Below, piece by piece: positions 18,517-26,751 of a stretch of 64,000 bases of DNA (its first letter is position 1; each line of letters opens with the position of its first letter). A program made the position numbers and the translations under genes. This stretch comes from CAZMXP01 sp964570285 (GTDB taxonomy: Bacteria; Planctomycetota; PLA2): positions 55,297 to 119,296 of the forward strand of contig CAZMXP010000005.1 of assembly GCA_964570285.1 (NCBI GenBank), read 5' to 3'. The notes under the pieces are model-generated. The model had not been told where the DNA came from and made no database searches. It was given only the letters and a program-made list of their open reading frames with translations.

Positions 18517-18843
18517 CTACCCTCCCTTGTCGGGCAGGCCGAGCGCGGACAGGATGCGCCGTACCGTGACGACGGTGGGATTCCCGCGGCCATTCTCGAT
18601 GCGTGAGAGCGTCTCCGCGCGTATTCCGGCTTTGAAGGCGACTTCCGCCTGCGTGAGACCGGCGCGCTTGCGCTTCTGCCGCAAGTTCCGGCCGATGGAC
18701 ATCTTCGCGTACTCCACCGCATCGACCGAGCGTCGTCCCGCCTCCCTCAGGAGACGCAGATACTCCCCCTTCGGGATCAGGCAATAGGACTCGCCTCCGA
18801 CCCTGATCTCCTGCACGCCCGCCTTGCTCACCGCATCCTCCAT
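18517..18843 (-). CDS. XRE-family antitoxin (HigA-like)
   Basis: A 108-residue protein. Residues 1-45 resemble the short beta domain of a Phd/DUF-type dimerisation module (VQEIRVGGESYCLIPKGEYLRLL). Residues about 55-105 are a Cro/CI helix-turn-helix: IGRNLRQKRKRAGLTQAEVAFKAGIRAETLSRIENGRGNPTVVTVRRILSALG. It follows the RelE/HigB-like toxin on the minus strand and overlaps it by 16 bp, the toxin-first order of HigBA modules. It probably represses its own promoter. The antitoxin frame is intact although the toxin is not. Confidence 0.82.
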   Translation of the reverse strand: MEDAVSKAGVQEIRVGGESYCLIPKGEYLRLLREAGRRSVDAVEYAKMSIGRNLRQKRKRAGLTQAEVAFKAGIRAETLSRIENGRGNPTVVTVRRILSALGLPDKGG

Positions 18844-19108
18844 TGACCCTGCATGACCTGCCCCTCGTAGAACCGATCGCGATGGCCCACCTTCGTCACG
18901 TCCACGGCGTCCGCAATGATGCGGAACTGGAGCAGGTAGTCGCCAGTAGGATCCGGTGGAACCCCGAGAGGGCTCCCCGCAAGGGCTTTGCACCGCTCAC
19001 ATGCGGCCAATCCGCGAGTCTCTTGAAGATAGACAACATCCGAGCCGCGACAACCTCCGGCAACCTGTCGAACTGCCTCTGCGCTTGCGGCGTGAGGACC
19101 ACACGCAC
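18828..19108 (-). pseudogene. RelE/HigB-like toxin, frameshifted
   Basis: The first frame from GTG 19108 reads RVVLTPQAQRQFDRLPEVV through AKPLRGALSGFHR, the N-terminal two-thirds of a RelE/ParE-fold mRNA interferase. The rest is in another frame: GDYLLQFRIIADAVDVTKVGHRDRFYE, ending at the stop 18828-18830. The switch lies within about 18948-18965. Joined, the two match the family pattern G-[FY]-[YH]-R...GDY...FRI...V.VGHR. One indel therefore disables it, unless it is a sequencing error. No ATG start is in frame; the GTG is the only candidate. Confidence 0.75.
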
Positions 19109-19280
19109 TTCGGCATACTACGGCAGATGATTTATACGTCAAGTGTCTTCCGACTTGATGCGGAGCGAGTCGCGTCCCCGCAGCAGTTTCCATGGTCGAC
19201 GTCCCTTCTTCCGAGGCGGGGGGAGACGAGGCTGCGGCTTCTCATCGGGCGAGCGCAGGTCCGCGCTCGCGGCGCTCGCC

Positions 19281-19385
19281 GGCGACCTCATCGGCGTCTG
19301 CATCGCCGTCGAACTCGCCTTCCTGAAGGGGCGCGAACGCCTCGGCAAGATCCCCGCCCGGGCGCTGGTCCGGTACAAGTCCTGA
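19281..19385 (+). pseudogene. Duplicate 3' end of apt
   Basis: GDLIGVCIAVELAFLKGRERLGKIPARALVRYKS repeats the last 34 residues of Apt. At DNA level 19281-19385 aligns without gaps to 18265-18369, with a small number of substitutions (for example V to A, V to I and E to K changes). Homology stops abruptly upstream of 19281. The two copies bracket the toxin-antitoxin module, so this may be the mark of an insertion or a duplication. No integrase is present. Only a short non-homologous frame precedes it. Confidence 0.85.
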
Positions 19386-19482
19386 TCGGGAATCGGGCTG
19401 CCGCGCGCCGCCGCTCCGCAGCCCCGGCCCGCGCGACTCCCTGCCCGACCCTCGCAAGTTCACCATCAAGCGGCAGGAAGCG

Positions 19483-21669
19483 TCACCCCGGTCCGGAGAG
19501 CCAGCCCGGCTCGCGCGGCGGGTCCTTCGACTCCAACAGCGCCTTCCAGTCCGCGTCGGAGGGCACCTCCTTCGCGTCGTGCTCGTAGTAGCTGAGCACG
19601 ACGCCGCGGCAGGGCCAGAGCTCGCCGCGATAGGGGTAGAGGACCCAGATCTCCCGTGGCCGGCCGGTCCCGACGATGCGCACCGTGTCGCGGATCGGGT
19701 CGCAGACGACCGCCACCGCGCGCGGCGCGTCGTCCTCGGCGTGCTCGACGGATCCGAAGGAAAAACCCATCATCTCCCCGAGTTCGACGCCGTAGCCCTT
19801 GAGGAACGCCGCGTCCTCGTCGCTCCAGCGCTGCTGCCGCAGCTGCTTGTGGGCGAGCAACTCGAGCCTCATGCAGAGGTCGATCCACCGCTTCCACTGG
19901 GGCGCGAGCGGAACGCCGGGCGGCGGACCGTCGAGCTTCACCGAGAGATCCGTCGCCCTCGCATGCCACCGCTCGGCCGCGGCGAGCAGCGGCGCGAGGC
20001 GCTCGCGAACGACACGGATCTTCTCCTCGATGACCGCCTCCGACTCTCCGGACTGGCGAGTTTGCCATCGCCGCTTCACTCCGCCATCGTGGTCCCACGG
20101 CATCCCGACGGAGAGGGCGCGCTCCTCCTCCGCGCTTACCACGCCGACTTTCGCGAGCCAGGAGAGAAGCCTCCTCTCCGACGGTGGGAAGGGGCTATCC
20201 GGGTCGAGGAGACTTGCGACCGATCCGCGCGTGTGGGCGAGGACAGCATCCGCATGCTCAAGGCGCATCGCCTCCCCATCGACCTCCTCGCGGCCCATCC
20301 ACGCGAGCAGGGTCCGGCCCATCTCCGCGAGGCGCGCGAAGACCTCGGGGTCCGGCTCAAGAAGCCCCGGAAGCTGCTTCGGCCCGCCGCCAACGGTCAT
20401 GGCGGGCCCCGAGTGCAGCGTCCAGATATTGCGCTCGAGCGCCCAACTCCCGAGCGCCGTGCGGAGCGCCTTGCAATGCCACGCGGGAGTCGAGAAGAGC
20501 GCGGGTGCCTCCGGCTCGGCCGCGTCGAGCAGCGCGGCCCGCATCCTGTGCGCCTGCGCGATCCAGGACTTCCCTTCGACAAGAGGGGCTATGGACGCCT
20601 CCCCACCGGCCCCCTCCCACGCATCAGCGAGAAGGTCACGGGCCAGCGGCGAGCCGAGCATCCCGGCGACCCATAGGCCCGCCGGAAAGCCGGCACCGGG
20701 GAGCGGAGGCCGCCCTTCCGGATTCAGGAGGCGAAACAGGCGCTGGTCCTCGGGGAGCAGAATGCGCGGCGTAAGACGCACCTCGTCGCCGCGCGGGACG
20801 GCGTAGAGCAGATCGGAGGACTTGCGGCCTTCGTGTCCGTTGCGCAGGTCCCTGCGCAACGAGGCGAGTTGCGCTGCGCCTATCCCACCGTCGTCGTCGT
20901 CCCGGTAGAACGCATCGGCGAAGACCGACTGCTCCTTCGCGACCGGCAGCAGGCCCACGGCCCACATCGGGGATGGCCAGTACCGGTTCCGCGCCCGCCG
21001 GATCAGCCAGAGCGCAGCCAGCTCCTCGTCCCGCTCGAGCCGGAACGGCACAGAGGAGAGCCAGCGCATGGCGCGAAAGCCGCGCTCGCCCCATGCCTCG
21101 CCGGCAAAGGGCCCGCGGGGCTTGAAGAGGCGCCACTCAAAGCCGAGCCAGCCGGGGTCTGGGGGCCCTAGGCCCGGAGCCATCGAACGGCCCTCCGCCT
21201 TCTCGACGAGGGCCGCACACTCCCGCGCCTGCGCGAGGGCAGCGTCGTCGAGCCCCTGCGGGCTCTCCCCCAGCAGCAAGAGGGCCACGGCGACGACGAG
21301 GCGAGCGCGCGCGGCCGCGGCCGCGACAGTCTCGGCGGGCAGAAGCAGGGACCGTTCCACTTCCGCCAGTCCGGCTTCGGTTTCGCGCAACCCTCGCGGC
21401 AACTTCGCGAATGCCCAGCGCTCCATCCGCATCGCGGTCCGCTCCATCAGGCGGTAGCCCGCCACGATCGGGCCGTCGCTGGTCACGAAGATCGGGCAGG
21501 GAGGGGAGTTGTACGCCTGAAAGACCTGTTTGAATTCTGTGGGTCCCACCCAGACGCCGTCGCGCTCGAGCGCCTTGCGACCTTCGACGGGAAGCTGGTC
21601 AGGCCAGTCGACCTCCTGCGCCAACGCCGGGAGCGCAAGAAGCAGGACGACCAGCGGATGGCGCCACAC
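19483..21669 (-). CDS. Secreted DUF3160-like protein
   Basis: A 728-residue protein with a Sec signal peptide (HPLVVLLLALPALAQE, cleavage after ALA) and a GTG start. The body contains YNSPPCPIFVTSDGPIVAGYRLMERT near residue 55, which resembles the DUF3160 opening (a segment ending in TsD..lh..h), then alpha-helical regions rich in Trp and Leu and a C-terminal part with DAPRAVAVVCDPIRDTVRIVGTGRPREIWVLYPY. No catalytic motif is identifiable. Planctomycete genomes carry such large periplasmic proteins of unknown function. It is divergent from the esterase gene with 70 bp between the starts. Confidence 0.65.
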   Translation of the reverse strand: MWRHPLVVLLLALPALAQEVDWPDQLPVEGRKALERDGVWVGPTEFKQVFQAYNSPPCPIFVTSDGPIVAGYRLMERTAMRMERWAFAKLPRGLRETEAGLAEVERSLLLPAETVAAAAARARLVVAVALLLLGESPQGLDDAALAQARECAALVEKAEGRSMAPGLGPPDPGWLGFEWRLFKPRGPFAGEAWGERGFRAMRWLSSVPFRLERDEELAALWLIRRARNRYWPSPMWAVGLLPVAKEQSVFADAFYRDDDDGGIGAAQLASLRRDLRNGHEGRKSSDLLYAVPRGDEVRLTPRILLPEDQRLFRLLNPEGRPPLPGAGFPAGLWVAGMLGSPLARDLLADAWEGAGGEASIAPLVEGKSWIAQAHRMRAALLDAAEPEAPALFSTPAWHCKALRTALGSWALERNIWTLHSGPAMTVGGGPKQLPGLLEPDPEVFARLAEMGRTLLAWMGREEVDGEAMRLEHADAVLAHTRGSVASLLDPDSPFPPSERRLLSWLAKVGVVSAEEERALSVGMPWDHDGGVKRRWQTRQSGESEAVIEEKIRVVRERLAPLLAAAERWHARATDLSVKLDGPPPGVPLAPQWKRWIDLCMRLELLAHKQLRQQRWSDEDAAFLKGYGVELGEMMGFSFGSVEHAEDDAPRAVAVVCDPIRDTVRIVGTGRPREIWVLYPYRGELWPCRGVVLSYYEHDAKEVPSDADWKALLESKDPPREPGWLSGPG

Positions 21670-21739
21670 CCCACAAGGGTAACGCCGCGGCTGGAGGGAG
21701 GTTCATCGCCGCCGGCCGACCGAAGATTACGATGCAACG

Positions 21740-23014
21740 GTGCGCCTCCTTTCGCTTTGCTGCATCCTCACCGCCGCGCAAGCGCAGGAGGCGGAGCTGC
21801 GCGCCGCCCTCGAGCTCCCCAGGAAATCCGACCGGCGGGCGATGGTCGCGCCGCTGGCGGCGCTGCCTATCGAAACGCTGCGCGAGGCGATCGCACGGCT
21901 GGCCCCGGATACAGAAGTCGCCCGCGGCGTCACGACGGTGACGGTGCCGCTCCTCGTTGACGGAGCCACCGAGGAGACGCGGATCACCACCTACGTGCCG
22001 GAGCGCTACAGTCCCGGGGAGCCGGCGCCGCTCTTGCTCGCGCTGCACGGCGCCGGCGGCGACGGGCTCCACGAGCACGCGCGCTGGCGCGACGTCGCGG
22101 ACGATCTGGGCATGATCGTGCTCTCGCCGAGCGAGGCGAAGAGCCACGAGGGGTACGCCTTCACGTCGCGGGAGCGCGCCTCGGCGCTGGCGGCGCTCCG
22201 GTGGGCGCGGCTGCGCTACCGGATCGACCCCGACCGCATCCACGTGACCGGCATCAGCCGCGGCGGCCATCTCGCCTGGGATCTCGCGCTGCGCCATCCC
22301 GACCTCTTCGCGTCGCTCGCGCCGATGGTCGGCGGCCCGCGCCTCGACACGCGCGGCGGGCAGAACAACCTGCGCTTTGTCGAAAACGTCGCCCACCTGC
22401 CGATCCGCGACTTGCAGGGCGAGGGGGACGATCCGCGCATGCTCTTCAACCTGCGCTACGCGTTCGAGCGGCTTCTTGCGCTCGGCGCGAAGGAGGCGCA
22501 ACTGCTGACCTTTCCCGGCATGGCCCACTCGTTCGACCTCGCCGCCGTCGACTGGCGCAAGCTCTTCGAGTCGGCGCGGCGCGATCCGGTGCCCCCGCGG
22601 GTCGTGCGCCTCTGCGCCGGGGTCGGCGAGGGGCGCGCCTTCTACGTCGAGATCCTGAAGCTCAAGTCGGGCATCCGCGAGGAGTTCACGCCGCAGGTGG
22701 AGGCGGAAGTCTGGAACGCCCTCGACGACGCTGGCCGTCGCCGCCACATCGCGCAGGCCGCCGAGGAGAACGCCGCCCGGATCGAGGTCGCCTTCGCGGG
22801 CAAGGGCCGCTTCGACGTGAAGAGCCGCGGCGTCGCGAAGTTCCGGCTGCTGCTCGAGCCGGGGATGATCGACCCGACGGCCCCGGTTCAGGTCGTCTGG
22901 AACGGCCAGAGCAGGGCGAAGAGGCTGGTCCCGTCGGCCCGGATCCTCCTCGACGACTATGTCGAGCGGGTCGACCCGCGCTTCCTGCCCGTTGCGGAAG
23001 TCGCGCTGCCCTGA
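21740..23014 (+). CDS. Secreted alpha/beta-hydrolase (esterase/PHB-depolymerase-like)
   Basis: A 424-residue protein from a GTG start with a short signal peptide (LLSLCCILTAAQA). The hydrolase core at residues about 75-280 has LLLALHGAGGDG (oxyanion region), VTGISRGGHLAWDLALRHPDLF with the nucleophile elbow G-x-S-x-G, LAPMVGGPR, and a late His in FPGMAHSFDLAA. The C-terminal 140 residues are a separate beta-rich region with repeated KLKSGIRE-like and KFRLLLEPG segments. The fold matches poly(3-hydroxybutyrate) depolymerase/feruloyl-esterase-like secreted enzymes. The substrate is unknown. It is probably exported to periplasm or beyond. Confidence 0.8.
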   Translation: MRLLSLCCILTAAQAQEAELRAALELPRKSDRRAMVAPLAALPIETLREAIARLAPDTEVARGVTTVTVPLLVDGATEETRITTYVPERYSPGEPAPLLLALHGAGGDGLHEHARWRDVADDLGMIVLSPSEAKSHEGYAFTSRERASALAALRWARLRYRIDPDRIHVTGISRGGHLAWDLALRHPDLFASLAPMVGGPRLDTRGGQNNLRFVENVAHLPIRDLQGEGDDPRMLFNLRYAFERLLALGAKEAQLLTFPGMAHSFDLAAVDWRKLFESARRDPVPPRVVRLCAGVGEGRAFYVEILKLKSGIREEFTPQVEAEVWNALDDAGRRRHIAQAAEENAARIEVAFAGKGRFDVKSRGVAKFRLLLEPGMIDPTAPVQVVWNGQSRAKRLVPSARILLDDYVERVDPRFLPVAEVALP

Positions 23015-23085
23015 GGGCGCCCTCCGCTGCCGCCGCGGCGACGCGTCTCAAGCGCGCCGGGCGGTCCGTCGATAGGAGGTGCGGA

Positions 23086-23979
23086 ATGTCTACGGAGACC
23101 GAGGTAGTTCTCTCCGTGCGCCCGGGCCCCCGCCCGGACCCCCTCCCCGTGCGCGGCGCCCCGGCGTGGACCGCCCACGCCTCCTGGATCGCTGCGCTGG
23201 CGCTGACCCTCGCCGCCGTCCTGCTCGTCGGGCCGCGCGAACTGGGACTGCTCGCCTGCGGCGCGGCGCTCTTCGGCGTCGTGGCGCAGGTCGTCATCGG
23301 GCGCCTCCAGCGCGCCTGCCACGCGGCCCACTTCGCGGCGGGACTCATGGTGCTCGCGCTGGCCAAGGGCGCCGAGGCGGCGGGGGAGTTCGCGCTCCCG
23401 GTCGGGCTGCTGCTCGCCGGCGACTTCGCCGCGCGCACGGCCGCGCGCTTCGTGCGCATGAGCATCGTCCCGCTCGCGGGCTGCGTGCCGTGGCGCTTCC
23501 GGAGCAGCTACCGCCAGCTCGCGCTCTGGTTCGCGAGCGGCGGGCTCGCGGCGGGCCTCCTGCTCGTCGTCGTCGCGCCCGGTGCGCCGGTGAAGGTGGC
23601 GGCGATCGCGCTCTTCCCGCTCGCGCTCCGGTCGTACGCCGACAACCTGCTGCCTCGCCTCTCCGCGCGCAGCCTCTGGGCTCTCGTCGCCTGCGGCCAC
23701 GCCGCCGCGCTCGCGGCCTTCGTCCCTGCCTACGGCGCCGTGGCCGCCGCGTGGACCTTCGTCGCGGCGGAGACGCTCCTCTTCGCGATCTCCGCGCTGC
23801 TGATCGCCCGCTCGACCGGCGTCGCCCCGTTCCCCTCAGCCCAACTGGCCGGCGCGATCGGCGCCGTCCTCGTGCTCTGCGCGCTCTCGCTGCCGGGCAA
23901 CAGCGAGTGGCCCTTCCTCGTCTCGATCGTCTTCGGCGCGGGCTGCGGCGCGCTGCTCTTTCCCCGCCGGACGCTCTAG
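23086..23979 (+). CDS. Polytopic membrane protein, unknown function
   Basis: A 297-residue protein with a near-perfect AGGAGGT ribosome site just upstream of the ATG at 23086. After a proline-rich cytoplasmic head (residues 1-27) there are about 8 hydrophobic segments rich in Ala, Leu and Val, for example IAALALTLAAVLLVG and GGLAAGLLLVVVAPG. A cluster of Arg residues (ARTAARFVRM, WRFRSSYRQL) lies between segments 4 and 5. I recognise no family. The end of a polysaccharide-flippase-like or integral sensor protein is possible, and the neighbouring wecB makes a polysaccharide role conceivable. The last 144 bp overlap the convergent wecB. Confidence 0.7.
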   Translation: MSTETEVVLSVRPGPRPDPLPVRGAPAWTAHASWIAALALTLAAVLLVGPRELGLLACGAALFGVVAQVVIGRLQRACHAAHFAAGLMVLALAKGAEAAGEFALPVGLLLAGDFAARTAARFVRMSIVPLAGCVPWRFRSSYRQLALWFASGGLAAGLLLVVVAPGAPVKVAAIALFPLALRSYADNLLPRLSARSLWALVACGHAAALAAFVPAYGAVAAAWTFVAAETLLFAISALLIARSTGVAPFPSAQLAGAIGAVLVLCALSLPGNSEWPFLVSIVFGAGCGALLFPRRTL

Positions 23980-24978
23980 CAGCGCGGCGATGCGCGGCCC
24001 GGCTCGTCCATCCCCGTAGAGCGGAGGCCGCGTCGCCGCGCGCGGCGGCCGGGCGATCGCGCGGCCGATGCGCGCCGTGTCGGTCCCCACGAGCACGTTC
24101 CACCCCTCGGCGACCGTCTCCCCCCACTCCGTCGCCTCCCGGAGCGTGATGCAGGGCACGCCGAGCAGATAGGCCTCCTTCTGCACGCCTCCGGAGTCGG
24201 TGGCCACGAACGCGGCCCCGGCGACGAGAGCAAGGAACTCGAGGTAGGGGAGCGGCGGTCGCGGCGACACCGCCGGGGGGAGGTCGGTCGGTCTCGTGCG
24301 CGGATGCAGCGGGAAGAGCACCGGGCAGGGAGAGGTGGCGACGCCGGCCAGCACCCGGGCGAGGGCGCGGGGGTCATCGGCGGTGGCGGCCCGGTGCACG
24401 GTGAGGATTCCATAGGGGGTGCGGGGGCGGTCGGCGGTGCGCGCGCGCACGATCGCCTCGCGCGCGAGCAGGGCATCCGCCATCAGGTCGCCCACCACGT
24501 GCACGCCCCTCCTGCCGCCGAGATGGGCCGCGTGCGCCGGCGTCGAGCAGAAGAGCAGGTCGCTCAGCGCATCCACGCGGATGCGATTGCGCTCCTCGGG
24601 CAGGTCCGGCTCCCCCGAACGCGCCCCCGCCTCGACGTGGCCGACCGGGATCCGGAGCGCCGCCGCCGCCTCCGCCGCGGCGACGGTGGTGTCGGTGTCC
24701 CCCAGCGCGAGAACCCGCGAGGGGTGCAGGCGCGCGAAGAGAGCCGCAAGCCCGGCGGACATCTCGGCGAGGCGGGGCGCCCGTTCCCGCTCGCGCAGTT
24801 CCAGGCGCTCGTCGGGGGGCGCGAGCCCGAGCCCCTCGAAGTGCGCCTCGACCATGCGCGGGTCGCCGTGCTGCCCGGTGTGCACGAGCAGCGCCGTCGT
24901 GCGGGCGCGCAGCGCGGGCAGCAGCGCCGCCGCCTTGACGAACTGGGGACGCGCCCCGGCGACGACGACCACGCTCAT
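23836..24978 (-). CDS. wecB: UDP-N-acetylglucosamine 2-epimerase (non-hydrolysing)
   Basis: Interconverts UDP-GlcNAc and UDP-ManNAc for surface polysaccharide. It begins VVVAGARPQFVKAAAL and continues with HTGQHGDPRM, LALGDTDTTVAA, VGHVEAGARSGEPDLPEERNRIRVDALSDLLFCST, GILTVHRA, and TDSGGVQKEAYLLGVPCITLREATEWGET, all family signatures. The recognisable domain ends around LYGDGRAGPRIAALL near 23980. The remaining roughly 45 residues are charged tail read antisense through the end of the convergent membrane-protein gene, so the native stop may have been lost. The start overlaps the upstream cupin gene as ATGA. Confidence 0.92.
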   Translation of the reverse strand: MSVVVVAGARPQFVKAAALLPALRARTTALLVHTGQHGDPRMVEAHFEGLGLAPPDERLELRERERAPRLAEMSAGLAALFARLHPSRVLALGDTDTTVAAAEAAAALRIPVGHVEAGARSGEPDLPEERNRIRVDALSDLLFCSTPAHAAHLGGRRGVHVVGDLMADALLAREAIVRARTADRPRTPYGILTVHRAATADDPRALARVLAGVATSPCPVLFPLHPRTRPTDLPPAVSPRPPLPYLEFLALVAGAAFVATDSGGVQKEAYLLGVPCITLREATEWGETVAEGWNVLVGTDTARIGRAIARPPRAATRPPLYGDGRAGPRIAALLERPAGKEQRAAARAEDDRDEEGPLAVARQRERAEHEDGADRAGQLG

Positions 24979-25463
24979 GCGTAGGTCGGGATCGGCGTGA
25001 AATGCCTCACCTGCTCGTCCAGCGGCGGCGAGTAGAGGTGGACCGTCACGAGCCGCTCGCCGCTCGCGTTGCGGATCCTGTGGATGTCGCTGCCCGCGGC
25101 GACCATGATCTGGCCGCGGGTCCACGAGCGCGACTGCGTCCGGCGCGGCTTGCCGTGCGGGACCGGCTCGAAGAGCTCCTCTTCCATCGTCCCCGAGACC
25201 ACGAGGTAGAGGCAGTTGCTCTTGCCGTGGTCGTGCACGCTGCTCTCCTGGCCCGGCAGCCAGCAGATGACCACGAGTTCGAAGTGGTCGTTCAGGTGGA
25301 TCCTGTTGCGCGTGTAGCGCGCCTTCTGGAACGTCGCGCACTCGGAGAGATCCACGGTGGCGAGCTCCACCGAGCGCGCGTGCGCCACCATCTCGTCGCG
25401 GGTGAGGGGGCGCTCCACGCCCCCGGGCCCCCTGAGAATGCGCTCCCGGAGCTTCTGCACCAT
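24975..25463 (-). CDS. Cysteine-dioxygenase-like cupin
   Basis: A 162-residue small-molecule thiol dioxygenase-type cupin. SSVHDHGKSNCLYLVVSGTMEEELF holds the His-x-His iron ligands and the downstream Cys typical of cysteine dioxygenase type I, and SDIHRIRNASGERLVTVHLYSPPLD supplies the third His. The substrate may be cysteine, 3-mercaptopropionate or another thiol. The ATG at 25463 begins the conserved part. An upstream ATG at 25508 adds 15 residues with no support. It is coupled by a 4-bp overlap to wecB, an unexpected partner. Confidence 0.85.
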   Translation of the reverse strand: MVQKLRERILRGPGGVERPLTRDEMVAHARSVELATVDLSECATFQKARYTRNRIHLNDHFELVVICWLPGQESSVHDHGKSNCLYLVVSGTMEEELFEPVPHGKPRRTQSRSWTRGQIMVAAGSDIHRIRNASGERLVTVHLYSPPLDEQVRHFTPIPTYA

Positions 25464-25503
25464 GACGCAAGGATGCGCCAGAGGAAGCGGCAATGCAATC
25501 CCA

Positions 25504-25509
25504 TACAAT
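25504..25509 (+). promoter_or_regulatory. Possible -10 element for a leaderless M55 peptidase mRNA
   Basis: TACAAT sits 7 bp upstream of the ATG at 25517. Transcription starting the usual 6-8 bp downstream would make the mRNA begin at or next to the start codon, and no Shine-Dalgarno sequence is visible. The -35 position (GAGGAA) is poor, so this is tentative. Confidence 0.3.
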
Positions 25510-25516
25510 CGGGCCC

Positions 25517-26368
25517 ATGCGGAGAGTGTTCATCAGCGCGGACATGGAGGGGGCGACGGGGGTCTGCCACCGCGACCACCTGCTCGCCGGCGGCCAGGAC
25601 TACGAGAAGGCGCGCCGCTGGCTCACCGGCGACGTCAACGCCGCGGTCGAGGGCGCGGTCGATGCGGGCGCGACGGAGGTCGTCGTGGCCGACGGCCACG
25701 CGACGATGCGGAACCTCCTGCTCGACGAACTCCACGAGGCCGCGCGGCTGGTGACGGGACCGGCCCAGGTGCGCAACCGGCCGCTCGGGCAGGTCACGGG
25801 CATCGAGGAGGGGCGTTACGAAGCGGCGATGCTCGTCGGCTATCACACGCGCGCGGGCACGCCCGGAGGCCTGCTCGCGCACACCTGGGTGGGCAGCCTC
25901 GTGCGCGGGATCCGCCTCAACGGGAGGCCGGCGGGGGAGGCGCTGCTGAACGCCGCGATCTTCGGCCACTACGGCGTGCCGGTCGTCTTCGCCAGCGGCG
26001 CCGACGACTTCTGCCGCGAGGTGCGCGAGGACCTCGGCGCCGACCTCGAGGTCGCCGAGGTGAAGCGGGCGCTGGGGCCCTCCGCGATCATCGCGCTGAC
26101 ACCCGCGCGCACGCGGGCGCTGATCCGGGCCGCGGCGAAACGGGCGATGACGCAACCCGGGCGCGCGCCCCTCGTCGTCGCCCGACCTGTCGCGATCGAG
26201 ATCGAGTTCCACACCTCCGACATGCGTCAGCGCGCCCTGGAACTCGGCGGGAAGGCGCTCGGCGAGGCGGGCCTGCGCTTCGAGGGCCCCGACATGCTCG
26301 CGACGGTGCGGCCGGTCTGGGCCGCCCTCGCCCACGCGCTGCGCGAGGAGGCGAGCTTTCTCAAGTGA
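25517..26368 (+). CDS. M55-family D-aminopeptidase (DppA-like)
   Basis: Zinc peptidase releasing N-terminal D-amino acids, 283 residues from ATG 25517. Motifs: FISADMEGATGV (Asp and Glu zinc ligands), VVADGHATMRNLLLDEL (His ligand in the DGH box), VGYHTRAGTPGGLLAHTW (catalytic His region) and VVFASGADDFCREV. The family is cytoplasmic, forms decameric rings, and is linked to recycling of D-Ala peptides. It is divergent from the cysteine-dioxygenase-like gene with 53 bp between the starts. An ATG at 25493 would give 8 more residues (MQSHTIGP) without homology. Confidence 0.9.
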   Translation: MRRVFISADMEGATGVCHRDHLLAGGQDYEKARRWLTGDVNAAVEGAVDAGATEVVVADGHATMRNLLLDELHEAARLVTGPAQVRNRPLGQVTGIEEGRYEAAMLVGYHTRAGTPGGLLAHTWVGSLVRGIRLNGRPAGEALLNAAIFGHYGVPVVFASGADDFCREVREDLGADLEVAEVKRALGPSAIIALTPARTRALIRAAAKRAMTQPGRAPLVVARPVAIEIEFHTSDMRQRALELGGKALGEAGLRFEGPDMLATVRPVWAALAHALREEASFLK

Positions 26369-26731
26369 AGGAGGAGAGGCCCGTACGACCTTCCGGTCGG
26401 ACGAGCCCCTCCCGTGCCACGGATGCCGGACATCGCGATCGCGGGCGTGCCCCCCCCAGTGGGATGGGACAGGGCGGAACCCCGAATTTGACCTTCATTC
26501 CTGCGTCATTCGCGGATCGGCTGGCCTTGCGGCCTTCCAGTTCGGTTTTCCCCAGAGCCCTGGTGGTAGTCATTCCAAGGGGTGCGATCATCCCGCCACG
26601 CGTTCCGACGTCTCCGTGTTGTCGATAACCCGATGGGCCAACCCGGCCCGTACCGGAGAACCCTAGGCAAGGGGTGTGCCAGTCCATCTCCCCCGCTGCC
26701 TGCGCACCCGCTTGCAGGCTTTGGCGTAATC
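26369..26731. other. Intergenic region, no gene recognised
   Basis: 363 bp between the peptidase and the ATP-grasp gene, lower in GC than its neighbours and with broken, low-quality frames on both strands. A few short phrases (ATTCCAAGGGGTGCGA, CATTCCTGCGTCATTCGCGG) look like degraded dispersed repeats, but I cannot tie them to another site in the window. Confidence 0.6.
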
Positions 26732-26751
26732 TCACACAAGCCCTTGTGTGA
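26732..26751 (-). terminator. 9-bp dyad at the ATP-grasp stop codon
   Basis: TCACACAAG and CTTGTGTGA are perfect inverse complements separated by two bases, so in RNA the stem would be about 8 bp with a 4-base loop. The stop codon of the minus-strand gene lies in the outer arm. There is no T tract. It may act as a weak 3'-end hairpin or protein site. Confidence 0.35.

Noticed and set aside
18843..18993. N-terminal extension of the XRE antitoxin to 18993
   Set aside because: The extra 50 residues overlap the toxin frame and have no similarity; the ATG at 18843 gives the standard overlap.
19143..19385. An 80-residue gene on the plus strand ending in Apt-like sequence
   Set aside because: Only the last 34 codons are homologous to Apt; the rest is Arg/Ser/Gly-rich and unlike any family, so it is listed as an apt fragment.
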